Source: Bacteroidota bacterium (GTDB lineage Bacteria > Bacteroidota > Bacteroidia > Flavobacteriales > Flavobacteriaceae). Taken from it: 64,000 nt of DNA. Shown piece by piece: positions 51,440-60,288 of the stretch. The notes below the pieces were generated by a model. That model saw only the letters and a program-made list of their open reading frames with translations, ran no database searches and had not been told where the DNA came from. Made by a program: the position numbers and the translations under genes. Numbering within the stretch: position 1 is the stretch's first letter; every line of letters begins with the position of its first letter. The stretch is from contig JAJYSY010000002.1 of NCBI GenBank assembly GCA_021793375.1, positions 1 through 64,000 on the forward strand, in the 5' to 3' direction.

Positions 51440-51681
51440 GTTAATTTATTAAGTTAATTTTCTATAACAAAAATTCATTTTAAGGCTTCGAAGTTAAGGA
51501 ATTTTGTTTTTATTTGAAAAGTAAAAGTTTTTTATTCTTTTTTCTCTTTCGATATTTTTATTTAAAAAAATGAAAATTAATCTTTTAGCTTAAATCAATT
51601 GAATTTTATTTTTTTCAATCTTTGAAATGGGATAATTCACAATAATTAGTTAATATTGTCTAATCTCAAAAAAACATACTT

Positions 51682-52161
51682 ATGAAAACTTTAATAACTA
51701 TACTTTTCTTATCCATCTCTTCTATAATGATGGCACAAGATCGCATGCCGAATATGAAACTTAAAGATATGCAAGGAAAAACAGTTTCTATGCAGGATAT
51801 TTCTAAAGATCAATTAGTAGTTGTTTCACTTTGGGCAACTTGGTGTGTGCCTTGCATCAAAGAATTGGAAGCCATAAAAGATGTTTATGACGAATGGCAA
51901 GAAGAAACCGGTGTGAAAATCTATGCAGTAACTGTTGATGATTCAAGAACTGTAAAAAGAGTTCGCCCGATGGTAAACGGAAAAGATTGGGATTACGACA
52001 TTGTTTTTGACACCAACAATGATTTTAAAAGAGCCGTTGGGGCATCAGCTATTCCAATGCTTTTTGTAGCAAAAGACAATGAAATTCTTTATCGCAGAAA
52101 TGGTTATGCTCCCGGAGCAGAAGATGAACTATTTGAAAAACTTCAAGAACTCTCAAACTAA
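51682..52161 (+). CDS. TlpA-family secreted thioredoxin-fold protein
   Basis: 159-residue protein with a signal peptide (MKTLITILFLSISSIMMAQ). A TlpA/AhpC-TSA-like domain has the active site LWATWCVPCIKELEAIK (CxxC), a VTVDDSRTVKRVRPM insert and the cis-proline region ASAIPMLFVAKD. It should reduce disulfides in the periplasm. The partner is unknown. It is 28 bases ahead of a DUF6029 barrel gene; the same trio with an Omp28-like protein is a recurring Bacteroidota neighbourhood as I recall. Confidence 0.88.
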   Translation: MKTLITILFLSISSIMMAQDRMPNMKLKDMQGKTVSMQDISKDQLVVVSLWATWCVPCIKELEAIKDVYDEWQEETGVKIYAVTVDDSRTVKRVRPMVNGKDWDYDIVFDTNNDFKRAVGASAIPMLFVAKDNEILYRRNGYAPGAEDELFEKLQELSN

Positions 52162-52189
52162 TCAAAAGTAAAATTAAATTCACCCCCAA

Positions 52190-53848
52190 ATGAGAAAAAC
52201 ACTTGCTTTGCTATTTGCATTAAGCTTTGGTTTAATGACTTATGCACAAGAAAATGGTTATTTTTTTGGCGATTTTGAAACAAATTCTCAATGGCTGCAA
52301 AATGATGATAAATTAGATTTTGAAGCTCCGGATGCACGTTTTCGGTCTAACAACTATTTCAATTTAAATTATAGTTATGGAAAATTCACAGCCGGTGTGC
52401 AATATGAAGCTTATCTTCCTGAAGCACTTTTAGATTATGAACCCTCTTTAAGTGGTCAAGATGGTGTGGCTAAATATTATTTGAGATATCAAGATGAAAT
52501 TTTAGATGTTACCGCCGGATATTTCTATGAGCAATTCGGAAGTGGGTTAATCTTAAGAAATTATGAAGATCGTCAGTTAGGAATAAACAATGCACTTCGT
52601 GGAATTAAAGTAAAATTCACCCCTACTTATTATTTAACCTTAAAAGGAATTTATGGAAATCAACGTTATGGGTTTGAACTTTCCGATGGATTTGTTCAAG
52701 GTTTGGATTTAGAAGTAGATTTAAATCAACTTTTAGATTTAGGAGATTGGTTTGTTGAAGTAGGCGGAAGCTATGTAGCTCGATATCAAAAAAATGAAAA
52801 AGCAGATACTTTACCGAATTACACCAACGCTTTTGGAGCAAGACTGGATATTGCCAAAGGAAATTTTTACGGAGGAATTGAATACACGCAATTAGATAAA
52901 AAACCTTTGGTAAACGACGGAAAAATTGAAAATAGTCGTTTGTTTGATGGAAATGCTTTACAAGCCAATATTGGTTTTGCCAAAAGTGGTTTAGCTATTG
53001 ACGGAACTTTCAGGCGTATGGATAACTTCAGCTTTTATAGTGATTATAGAGAAGAAGGAAATCAATACAACCAAATGTTGATCAATTATGTTCCGGCTTT
53101 GACAAAACAACAAGATTATTTGCTGGCCAATATTTATGTTTATAACTCTCAACCCAGATTATTCTTCAACCATAAAAATGCTTTTGAAGCCAGAACCGGA
53201 GAAATCGGAACACAATGGGATGTTTATTACACCGCTAAAAAAGGAACAGCTTTAGGAGGTAAATACGGAACTAAATTTTCCGGAAACTTCTCTTATTGGG
53301 CAGGTTTAGATGCTGATTTTAATTTTGACAATAACACTTATAAAACTAAGTTTTTTGGAACCGGAGAGCGTTATTACCAAGATTTCAATATAGAAATCAA
53401 AAAACGTTGGACAAAAGAATGGCATTTTGCCGTAACTTATATGAATCAAGTTATTGATGAAAGTATCACCAGCGGAGGAATTCCCGGAGGAGATGACATC
53501 AAAGCTCAAGTGGGAGTTATTGAAAACACTTACACTTTTGGCGGAGGAAGATCTGTGCGTTTAGAATTACAACATTTATGGACAAAACAAGACAGAAAAA
53601 ACTGGGCCGGAGGAATGATTGAATACAACCACAACTCTAACCTCTCTTTTTATATTGCTGATTCTTGGAATTATGAAGGAGATGGAAAACTACATTACTA
53701 TAATGTGGGAGCAGGATATACCAAAGGACGCGCAAGATTAACTGTGGGATATGGAAGACAAAGAGGTGGACTTCTTTGTGTTGGAGGAGTTTGTAGATAT
53801 GTTTCATCAAACACCGGAGCCAATATGAGTTTATCTTTGTCTTTTTAA
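52190..53848 (+). CDS. DUF6029 family outer-membrane barrel protein
   Basis: 552-residue secreted protein with a signal peptide (MRKTLALLFALSFGLMTYAQ) and a barrel-like series of amphipathic strands, starting ENGYFFGDFETNSQWLQNDDKLDF and ending in LTVGYGRQRGGLLCVGGVCRYVSSNTGANMSLSLSF, which closes on Phe as outer-membrane barrels do. Two cysteines near the end (LLCVGGVCRY) probably form a loop disulfide, which fits co-transcription with the TlpA-like gene. I place it in DUF6029; the function is unknown. Confidence 0.8.
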   Translation: MRKTLALLFALSFGLMTYAQENGYFFGDFETNSQWLQNDDKLDFEAPDARFRSNNYFNLNYSYGKFTAGVQYEAYLPEALLDYEPSLSGQDGVAKYYLRYQDEILDVTAGYFYEQFGSGLILRNYEDRQLGINNALRGIKVKFTPTYYLTLKGIYGNQRYGFELSDGFVQGLDLEVDLNQLLDLGDWFVEVGGSYVARYQKNEKADTLPNYTNAFGARLDIAKGNFYGGIEYTQLDKKPLVNDGKIENSRLFDGNALQANIGFAKSGLAIDGTFRRMDNFSFYSDYREEGNQYNQMLINYVPALTKQQDYLLANIYVYNSQPRLFFNHKNAFEARTGEIGTQWDVYYTAKKGTALGGKYGTKFSGNFSYWAGLDADFNFDNNTYKTKFFGTGERYYQDFNIEIKKRWTKEWHFAVTYMNQVIDESITSGGIPGGDDIKAQVGVIENTYTFGGGRSVRLELQHLWTKQDRKNWAGGMIEYNHNSNLSFYIADSWNYEGDGKLHYYNVGAGYTKGRARLTVGYGRQRGGLLCVGGVCRYVSSNTGANMSLSLSF

Positions 53849-53877
53849 AAAGTTGACAAAACCTATAAAGATTAATT

Positions 53878-53907
53878 AAAGCAGTTTTTAAAGACTGCTT
53901 TTTTTAT
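53878..53907 (+). terminator. Terminator after the TlpA-DUF6029 operon
   Basis: AAAGCAGT pairs with ACTGCTTT around an 8-base loop (53878-53885 and 53894-53901), followed by a T-run. It lies 29 bases past the DUF6029 stop. Confidence 0.75.
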
Positions 53908-53935
53908 TAAATTTACTTTCTAAAAATTATTTCTT

Positions 53936-54616
53936 ATGAAAATTCAATTTTACGGACAAAATTCACTTCATATCGAAGCCGGAGGAAAACATATTATTGT
54001 AGATCCTTTTATTTCTGAAAGTCCTTTAGCAAAAGACAAAGTTAAAATCGAAGATTTAAAAGCAGATTATATTATTTTAACTCATGCACATGGAGATCAT
54101 ATTTTAGATGCGGAAGCTATTGCAAAAAACACCGGAGCAAAAATAATCAGCAACTTTGAAATTGTTAATTATTACGCCGCAAAAGATATTGAAGGACATC
54201 CAATGAATCACGGAGGAAGCTTTGAATTTGATTTTGGAAAACTAAAAATGGTGAATGCAATTCACTCCAGCTCTTTTCCGGATGGAACTTACGGAGGAAA
54301 TCCTGCCGGATTTATTTTAGAAGCAGATGAAAAAACAATTTATATTGCCGGAGATACTGCTTTAACTATGGACATGAAATTAATTCCGATGAGATATAAA
54401 TTGGATTTAGCTATTTTACCAATCGGAGATAATTTCACTATGGATGTTGAAGATGCTATTATAGCAAGTGATTTTATTGCTTGTGATAGAATTTTAGGTT
54501 GTCATTATGATACCTTCGGATATATTGAAATCAACCACGAAGAAGCTTTCAATAAATTTAAAGAAAAAAATAAAGAACTGATTTTATTACCCATCGGGGA
54601 TACCGTTATAGTATGA
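53936..54616 (+). CDS. UPF0173-type metal-dependent hydrolase
   Basis: 226-residue metallo-beta-lactamase-fold hydrolase related to UlaG. Seen are KIQFYGQNSLHIEAGGKHIIVDPFIS, the metal motif ILTHAHGDHILDAEAI, the GDTAL aspartate region and the last His in GCHYDTFGYIEI. The length matches UPF0173 proteins, whose substrate is not settled. It overlaps menC by four bases (ATGA), so the genes are translated together. Confidence 0.9.
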   Translation: MKIQFYGQNSLHIEAGGKHIIVDPFISESPLAKDKVKIEDLKADYIILTHAHGDHILDAEAIAKNTGAKIISNFEIVNYYAAKDIEGHPMNHGGSFEFDFGKLKMVNAIHSSSFPDGTYGGNPAGFILEADEKTIYIAGDTALTMDMKLIPMRYKLDLAILPIGDNFTMDVEDAIIASDFIACDRILGCHYDTFGYIEINHEEAFNKFKEKNKELILLPIGDTVIV

Positions 54617-55659
54617 TAAAAGCAAATTATAAAAAATATATCTTAGATTTTAAACGCCCCAGCGGAACTTCCCGGGGCGTTTTATCTAAAAAAGAAACCT
54701 GGTTTTTAAAGTTGGAAGAAAACGGAAAAACAGGATACGGAGAATGTGGAATTTTACGCGGATTAAGTATTGATGACAGACCGGATTATAAAGAAAAAAT
54801 CCAATGGCTTTGCAAAAATATCAACAAAGATAAAAAAGAATTATTAGCAGAGTTAAAAGAATTTCCTTCCATACAATTTGGATTAGAAATGGCTTTACAA
54901 TCTTTAAAAGCAAAAAATCCTTTTGAACTTTTTCCTTCTGATTTTACCAAAGGAAAAAAGAAAATTCCAATAAATGGATTAATCTGGATGGGAGAAAAAT
55001 CTTTCATGAAAAAACAAATCGATCAAAAATTAGAAGAAGGTTTTTCTTGTATTAAATTAAAAATCGGAGCTATTGAATTTGACAAAGAATTGGAATTATT
55101 ACAATTCATCAGAAAAGAATATCCCGCTGATCAAATTGAACTCAGAGTTGATGCCAATGGAGCTTTTTCACCAAAAGAAGCTTTAGTCAAACTCAAAGCT
55201 TTAAGCAAATTTGAATTGCACTCCATAGAACAACCTATCAAACAAGGACAGTTTGAAGAAATGAAAAAACTCTGTGCTTCCACTCCACTCCCCATAGCTT
55301 TAGATGAAGAACTCATCGGAGTTTTTGAGAAAGAAAACAAAAGAAAACTCCTTGAAAAAATTTCTCCTCAATACATTATTTTAAAACCCAGTTTAGTAGG
55401 TGGTTTTCAAGGAACACAAGAGTGGATTGATTTAGCAGAAGAACTTAAAATCGGTTGGTGGATTACCAGTGCTTTAGAAAGCAATATAGGATTAAATGCC
55501 ATTGCCCAATGGACGGCTATTTTAAACACCACAATGCCACAAGGTTTAGGAACAGGAAGTCTTTACACCAATAATATTAAAAGTCCTTCAGAGGTTGTTG
55601 GAGAAACATTGACTTATCAACCTCAAAACAATTGGGACACCACAGAATTAAAATTTTAA
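54613..55659 (+). CDS. menC: o-Succinylbenzoate synthase
   Basis: Enolase-superfamily enzyme that dehydrates SHCHC to o-succinylbenzoate in menaquinone synthesis. The acid-base and metal residues are in place: KLKIG (KxK), D in ELRVDANGAF, E in HSIEQPI, D in ALDEELIG and K in YIILKPSLVGG. The length (348 aa) is usual. It overlaps the upstream hydrolase gene by four bases and lies in the same run as menE, with a CPBP protease between. Confidence 0.93.
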   Translation: MIKANYKKYILDFKRPSGTSRGVLSKKETWFLKLEENGKTGYGECGILRGLSIDDRPDYKEKIQWLCKNINKDKKELLAELKEFPSIQFGLEMALQSLKAKNPFELFPSDFTKGKKKIPINGLIWMGEKSFMKKQIDQKLEEGFSCIKLKIGAIEFDKELELLQFIRKEYPADQIELRVDANGAFSPKEALVKLKALSKFELHSIEQPIKQGQFEEMKKLCASTPLPIALDEELIGVFEKENKRKLLEKISPQYIILKPSLVGGFQGTQEWIDLAEELKIGWWITSALESNIGLNAIAQWTAILNTTMPQGLGTGSLYTNNIKSPSEVVGETLTYQPQNNWDTTELKF

Positions 55660-55669
55660 AAACAAGCTG

Positions 55670-56641
55670 ATGTTCATTGAAAAAGGATTTAAAGGATTTA
55701 GCAATTGGGGATATTATTTGGGTGGAACTCTAATAATTTTCTTCTTTTTCTTTATGGCACAAAGTTTAGTGGGAGCTTTTATACAGTTTAAAGCCATGCA
55801 TTCAGAAAATCCCATAAGCTTAGCAGAAGGAACTCTGACAGAAGTTATGAACGCTTCCGGACTTCCTGAAAATTTGATTATATTTTTTATGTTGCTGAGT
55901 TTTGTGGTAGGTTTTGGCGGAATTTATATCGCCATAAAATTTGCTCACCAAAGAGATTTAAAAAGCTTAATTACTGCTCGAAAAAAAATTGATTGGAAAC
56001 GATTTTTATTAAGTTTCACCTTAATGGCAATTGTAATTCTTGCCAGTGTGGCTTTAGCTTATTATTATAATCCGGAAGATTATAAAATACAATTTCAGCT
56101 TTTTCCTTTTTTAATTTTATTGATAATCAGCATAGCTTTAGTTCCTGTTCAAGTTGCTTTTGAAGAAATTCTTTTCAGAGGATATTTACTTCAAGGTTTT
56201 GGCGTAATTGCTAAAAATAAATGGCTTCCTCTACTCTTGACTTCCGTGTTTTTCGGATTGATGCACGGCTCAAATCCTGAAGTAGCTGAATTGGGAAAAA
56301 TTCTTCTCATTTATTATATCGGAACAGGTTTGTTTTTAGGAATTATCACTTTGATGGATGATGGAATAGAATTAGCTTTAGGTTTTCATACTGCAAATAA
56401 TTTAATTCAGATTTTATTGATTACTTCTGATTATTCCGTTTTTCAATCTCCTTCAATTTTAAAAGAAATTACCAAACCCGATAGTGCTTGGCAAGAAATA
56501 ATCTTTCCGCTTTTCATAATTTATCCTTTGTTTATCTTAGTTTTTTCTAAAGTTTATAACTGGAAAAATTGGAAAGAAAAACTCTTCGGAAAAATTTATC
56601 CTCCGGCAAAAACTATAGAAAATAACACTTATGAACTATAA
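55670..56641 (+). CDS. CPBP-family intramembrane glutamic endopeptidase
   Basis: 323-residue membrane protein with about eight helices and the Abi/CPBP motifs: FEEILFRGYLLQGF (EExxxR), FFGLMHGSNPEV (second motif His) and GFHTANNLIQILL (third motif His/Asn). By family, it is a Rce1-like protease that may process lipid-modified or signal peptides. It lies between menC (10-base gap) and menE (11-base overlap), although it has no known role in menaquinone synthesis. Confidence 0.9.
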   Translation: MFIEKGFKGFSNWGYYLGGTLIIFFFFFMAQSLVGAFIQFKAMHSENPISLAEGTLTEVMNASGLPENLIIFFMLLSFVVGFGGIYIAIKFAHQRDLKSLITARKKIDWKRFLLSFTLMAIVILASVALAYYYNPEDYKIQFQLFPFLILLIISIALVPVQVAFEEILFRGYLLQGFGVIAKNKWLPLLLTSVFFGLMHGSNPEVAELGKILLIYYIGTGLFLGIITLMDDGIELALGFHTANNLIQILLITSDYSVFQSPSILKEITKPDSAWQEIIFPLFIIYPLFILVFSKVYNWKNWKEKLFGKIYPPAKTIENNTYEL

Positions 56642-57710
56642 GAATATTCATCCTTCCTTTAAATGGCAAGGAAAAAAACTTACTCAAAAAGAAATCTTAC
56701 AGCTTGCTCAAGAATTCTCTCTTGCCGATGAGGAATATCTTCAACAAATCGGAGCTTTTTTTAAAGCTTGGTTTAATGAAAATCCATTAATCGAAGTACA
56801 AACTTCAGGTTCTACCGGAAAACCAAAAAAAATGAAAGTAAAAAAAGAATATATGCTAAATAGTGCTTTAGCTACGCAAGATTTTTTTGATTTACCGGAA
56901 AAAACCACAGCTTTATTATGTTTACCGGCAAGCTATATTGCCGGAAAATTAATGCTTGTCAGAGCTTTGTGTTTAGGCTGGGAATTAGATTTTGTAAAAC
57001 CTCAAGCCAATCCTTTAGCTGTTTTTAAGAAAAAATATGATTTTTCTGCTTTTACACCCTATCAATTAACGCATTCCTTAGCAGATTTACCTCTTCTTAA
57101 AAAATTGATGGTTGGTGGTGGAGCTGTTTCAAATTCTTTATGGAGTAAAATTCAAAATGTTTCTACAGAAATTTATGAAACTTATGCTATGACAGAAACA
57201 CTGACACATATTGCAGCAAGAAAAATCAACCATAATTCCAATGTAAAACTTCCTGCTTTTCAGCTTTTAAAAGATGTAGAAATCGATGTTGATGATAGAA
57301 GTTGCTTGATTATTAAAGCTCCAAAAGTTTCTAATGAAATAATTTTCACTAATGATATTGTAGAAATAGAAACCTCAACATCTTTTCGTTTAAAAGGTCG
57401 TTTTGATAATATTATCAACTCCGGCGGAATAAAAATAATTCCAGAAGAAATAGAAAATAAAATCAGTAAATTGATAAAAAATAGATTTTTCATTACCGGA
57501 ATTCCTGATGATATTTTAGGAGAAAAATTGATCTTAGTTATAGAAAATCCGGATAAAAATCAACAAATAAATAGTATAGAAAAAGAATTAAAAAATTCTG
57601 CTGATTTAAAAAAATATGAAATTCCTAAAGAGATTTATTTGCTTTCAAATTTTGAAGAAACACACACCGGAAAAATAAATCAACCGGAAACGTTAAAGAA
57701 AATTTTATAA
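56631..57710 (+). CDS. menE: o-Succinylbenzoate-CoA ligase (short MenE type)
   Basis: AMP-binding ligase of 359 residues, shorter than the about 450-490-residue classical MenE but typical for Bacteroidota. Motifs: VQTSGSTGKPKKMKVKKEYM (ATP loop), YETYAMTETLTHIAARK (A5), and RFDNIINSGGIKIIPEEIENK (hinge and C-terminal subdomain), then the catalytic lysine near HTGKINQPETL. The opening about 40 residues (HPSFKWQGKKLTQKE) are the usual short form. It activates o-succinylbenzoate with CoA and overlaps the CPBP gene. Confidence 0.9.
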   Translation: MNYKNIHPSFKWQGKKLTQKEILQLAQEFSLADEEYLQQIGAFFKAWFNENPLIEVQTSGSTGKPKKMKVKKEYMLNSALATQDFFDLPEKTTALLCLPASYIAGKLMLVRALCLGWELDFVKPQANPLAVFKKKYDFSAFTPYQLTHSLADLPLLKKLMVGGGAVSNSLWSKIQNVSTEIYETYAMTETLTHIAARKINHNSNVKLPAFQLLKDVEIDVDDRSCLIIKAPKVSNEIIFTNDIVEIETSTSFRLKGRFDNIINSGGIKIIPEEIENKISKLIKNRFFITGIPDDILGEKLILVIENPDKNQQINSIEKELKNSADLKKYEIPKEIYLLSNFEETHTGKINQPETLKKIL

Positions 57711-57712
57711 AC

Positions 57713-57748
57713 AAAAAACCGAATAATTTAAAAATCATTCGGTTTTTT
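57713..57748. terminator. Bidirectional terminator after menE
   Basis: AAAAAACCGAAT (57713-57724) pairs with ATTCGGTTTTTT (57737-57748) around a 12-base loop. It lies between the convergent genes ending at 57710 and 57778. Confidence 0.75.
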
Positions 57749-57777
57749 ATAAATGTGTTTAAAGATTTTTTCAGTTT

Positions 57778-58287
57778 TTAAAATTCTTCTAAATCCAATC
57801 CATAGCTTTGTAAATCATCATACGTATCTATATGAATATCTGCATCATTAGCCCAATCAGAAGGAAGAACTACAAATCTAAAAATCTGATTATCTGTAAA
57901 AATCGGATTTAAATTCGATAAATTAAAATCTCCATCAATCAACAATTCCACATCATTTGCGGTGTGATTATACACATAACTTATAGTTCCCTCAGGCAAA
58001 TAAAATTCTTGCGGAATTAAGCTGTAAGTATCTATTTGTCCGCCATCATTTGCAGAAACAGTTTCCAATCGATAGACTAAAATAGCGTCAGAATCATATA
58101 CCTCTATTCCATTAGGAATATCTACCACTGTAGAAAACATATTGGCTTGAGATTCATATCCGAAATTAACTTGTGCTTCAAAAGTTTGTCCTAATAAATT
58201 TATACCCGGATCACCTTTGTGTCCTCTTGGACCTCTACAAGCTACTAAAGTAGTTAAAATAAAAATTGATAAGATTATTTTTCTCAT
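57778..58287 (-). CDS. Lipoprotein with a short collagen-like segment, unknown function
   Basis: 169-residue lipoprotein with the lipobox signal (LSIFILTTLVAC), followed immediately by a very short collagen-like motif, RGPRGHKGDPGINL (three Gly-x-y triplets), and a beta-rich domain (VNFGYESQANMFSTVVDIPNGIEVYDSD). It ends with an acidic region. I recall this 'GxxGxxG' opening in many flavobacterial lipoproteins. It follows msrB after 8 bases, so the two probably form an operon. Confidence 0.7.
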   Translation of the reverse strand: MRKIILSIFILTTLVACRGPRGHKGDPGINLLGQTFEAQVNFGYESQANMFSTVVDIPNGIEVYDSDAILVYRLETVSANDGGQIDTYSLIPQEFYLPEGTISYVYNHTANDVELLIDGDFNLSNLNPIFTDNQIFRFVVLPSDWANDADIHIDTYDDLQSYGLDLEEF

Positions 58288-58295
58288 AATATTAA

Positions 58296-58688
58296 TTATT
58301 GATTGTTTTTAAAATTTAAACTTACAGAATTTATACAAAACCGCTCTCCGGTTTCTGTTGGTCCATCCGGAAAAATATGCCCCAAATGTCCGTCACATTT
58401 TGCACAAAGCACTTCAGTTCTAATCATTCCAAAACTGGTATCTTTTTCATATTTCACACTTCCTTTAACCGCTTGATCAAAACTCGGCCAACCACAATCG
58501 CTTTCAAATTTTGCTTTGCTTTCAAATAATTTTTGTCCACAACCTGCACAAAAATACTCTCCTTTTTCAAAATGTAAGTTATATTTTCCGGTGTGTGGAT
58601 ATTCTGTTCCTTTCTCTCTTAACACCTCATATTGCTTTGGAGTTAAAGTTTCCTTCCACTCCTCTTCTGATTTATTTACTTTTTCCAT
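58296..58688 (-). CDS. msrB: Peptide-methionine (R)-S-oxide reductase
   Basis: 130-residue enzyme that reduces R-methionine sulfoxide in proteins. Zinc cysteines are visible in YFCAGCGQKLF and VLCAKCDGHLGHIFPDGP. The C-terminal catalytic Cys is in GERFCINSVSLNF, and FDQAVKGSVKY is the conserved middle. No second resolving Cys is seen at the N-terminus, so thioredoxin probably recycles it directly. There is no signal peptide. It precedes the collagen-like lipoprotein gene. An inverted repeat (58710-58728) lies just upstream. Confidence 0.94.
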   Translation of the reverse strand: MEKVNKSEEEWKETLTPKQYEVLREKGTEYPHTGKYNLHFEKGEYFCAGCGQKLFESKAKFESDCGWPSFDQAVKGSVKYEKDTSFGMIRTEVLCAKCDGHLGHIFPDGPTETGERFCINSVSLNFKNNQ

Positions 58689-58709
58689 AAAATTATTTTC
58701 TAATTTTTA

Positions 58710-58728
58710 AAGGTAAGAATTTTACCTT
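58710..58728 (-). promoter_or_regulatory. Perfect inverted repeat upstream of msrB, possible operator
   Basis: AAGGTAA and TTACCTT are a perfect 7-bp inverted repeat around 5 bases (19 in total). On the minus strand one arm includes TACCTTTA, one base off the TAnnTTTG promoter element. It begins 21 bases upstream of the msrB start. Confidence 0.35.
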
Positions 58729-58855
58729 AATAACAATGTTAGCAACAACTATTCCAATTACTATTAAATGATAAAAAACTTAATTTTATCTTATTTGAAA
58801 TAAAGTTATCAAATAAAAAGTATTTTTGTTAGTTGAATAATTAATATAGTATATC

Positions 58856-59671
58856 ATGAATTCACCCAAGGTTTTAATTATTTTATTTGTTTTAGTTTTT
58901 CTTTCTGCTTGTCAAACTAATCCTTTCACCGGAAAAAAAGATTTGGCTTTAATTTCTAATTCAGAATTATTTCCGATGTCTTTTCAACAATATGATGAAG
59001 TTTTAAGCGAAAGTAAAGTCATTAAAAACACCAAAGAAGCAAATTTAGTTCGTTCTGTAGGAGAAAAAATAGCTCGTGCAGCAGAGCAATATTTAAATGC
59101 AGAAGGAGAAAGCGGATATTTAAAAGATTATAAATGGGAATATCATCTCATTGAAAGCGATCAAATTAACGCTTGGTGTATGCCCGGCGGAAAAATTGCA
59201 GTTTACACCGGAATTTTACCTATCACTCAAGATGAAGCCGGATTAGCAGTAGTAATGGGTCATGAAGTAGCACACGCTTTACTTAATCATGGACAACGCC
59301 GAATGAGCCAAGATCAACTCACACAATTAGCCGGAGCCGCAGGAAGTGCCGCAATGGGAAGTTCTGAAAATGCAAAACTTTTTAACCAAGCTTTCGGAAT
59401 TGGAAGTCAAGTTGGAATAGCTTTACCTTTCAGCAGAAAATTTGAAAACCAAGCTGATGAATTAGGCTTAAAATTAATGGCTATTGCCGGATATAATCCT
59501 ATTGCAGGAGTACATTTATGGGAACGCATGAGCCAAGCCAGCGGAGGAGGAAATTCTTCTGAATTTTTAAGTACTCACCCTTCTAACCAAACTCGAATCA
59601 ATAAAATAAGTTCACAAGTGGAAGACGCAAAAGCTTTGGCCAGAAAATTTGGAGTAACAAGTTTCAAATAA
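58856..59671 (+). CDS. M48-family metallopeptidase lipoprotein
   Basis: 271-residue lipoprotein (signal ILFVLVFLSAC) with a catalytic zinc motif VVMGHEVAHALLNHGQRRMSQ (HExxH) and the third ligand E in FENQADELGLKLMAIAGYNP. By family it is a membrane-associated peptidase of the LoiP/BepA/YcaL kind, degrading or folding outer-membrane proteins. The opening CQTNPFTGKKDLALIS is the typical M48 lipoprotein start. It stands alone, before an AT-rich gap and the truncated barrel. Confidence 0.92.
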   Translation: MNSPKVLIILFVLVFLSACQTNPFTGKKDLALISNSELFPMSFQQYDEVLSESKVIKNTKEANLVRSVGEKIARAAEQYLNAEGESGYLKDYKWEYHLIESDQINAWCMPGGKIAVYTGILPITQDEAGLAVVMGHEVAHALLNHGQRRMSQDQLTQLAGAAGSAAMGSSENAKLFNQAFGIGSQVGIALPFSRKFENQADELGLKLMAIAGYNPIAGVHLWERMSQASGGGNSSEFLSTHPSNQTRINKISSQVEDAKALARKFGVTSFK

Positions 59672-59826
59672 TTCTTGAAAGAATCATATTAATATTGATT
59701 TTTTATTTAATTAAACTTATAAATTAATATAATTGATTTAATCAAAATTAATAAATCATAAAGAAATAACTTGGTAATTCCAATTAGATTACATGAAAAA
59801 TATACTATTTTGGATAAGAACAAAAA

Positions 59827-60288
59827 TTATAAATACAACTTATAAGCCCAAGTAAATGAAGTAGAAACAGCTTCGTTAAAAGGATTTCTCTGCGGATGAT
59901 ATTTTCGTGTATGATATGCTGCTCCTAAACTGGTATGAAGTTTTAATTTTTTATTTGTAAAAAGAGGAAATTCTACAAAAGGCATAGCCGAAACTCCAAA
60001 TCCTAAATTTTCTTGATTTCCAAAATCGGAAAATCCAATTGAAAATCCGGTTTTTATCCCTTTTAATCGCTGCGCCCATTCTTGTTGTTTTTCCTCATGA
60101 TATTTCCCTACGCTAAAACTCAATTGTTTTTTTAGTTTCTTTTCCGGAAAATTTTCATTGGATTTATTCATCCATCCTAACATAAACTCTGAAGTAAGCT
60201 GTAAAGGTTTTGCTGATTTCTGCGAAAAATCTTGGGCGTAAAATAACATTGGAAAAATAATAAAAAGAACTCCAAAATAATTTCTCAC
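59827..60288 (-). pseudogene. Truncated acyloxyacyl hydrolase (PagL-like) fragment
   Basis: 153 codons with a signal peptide (YFGVLFIIFPMLFYAQ). The barrel segment KTGFSIGFSDFGNQENLGFGVSAMPFVEFPLF and SLGAAYHTRKYHPQRNPFNEAVSTSFTWAYKLYL resembles the front half of Bacteroidota acyloxyacyl hydrolases, which are about 350-400 residues. The frame then stops (TAA) and the following 150 bases show no continuation in any frame I checked. The C-terminal half with the catalytic His-Ser motif is missing, so it cannot deacylate lipid A. It could be a shortened form, but a deletion is more likely. Confidence 0.6.

Noticed and set aside
59672-59826. Remaining half of the acyloxyacyl hydrolase in another frame
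   Set aside because: The 155 bases beyond the stop show no barrel-like strands or catalytic motif in any frame on the minus strand.
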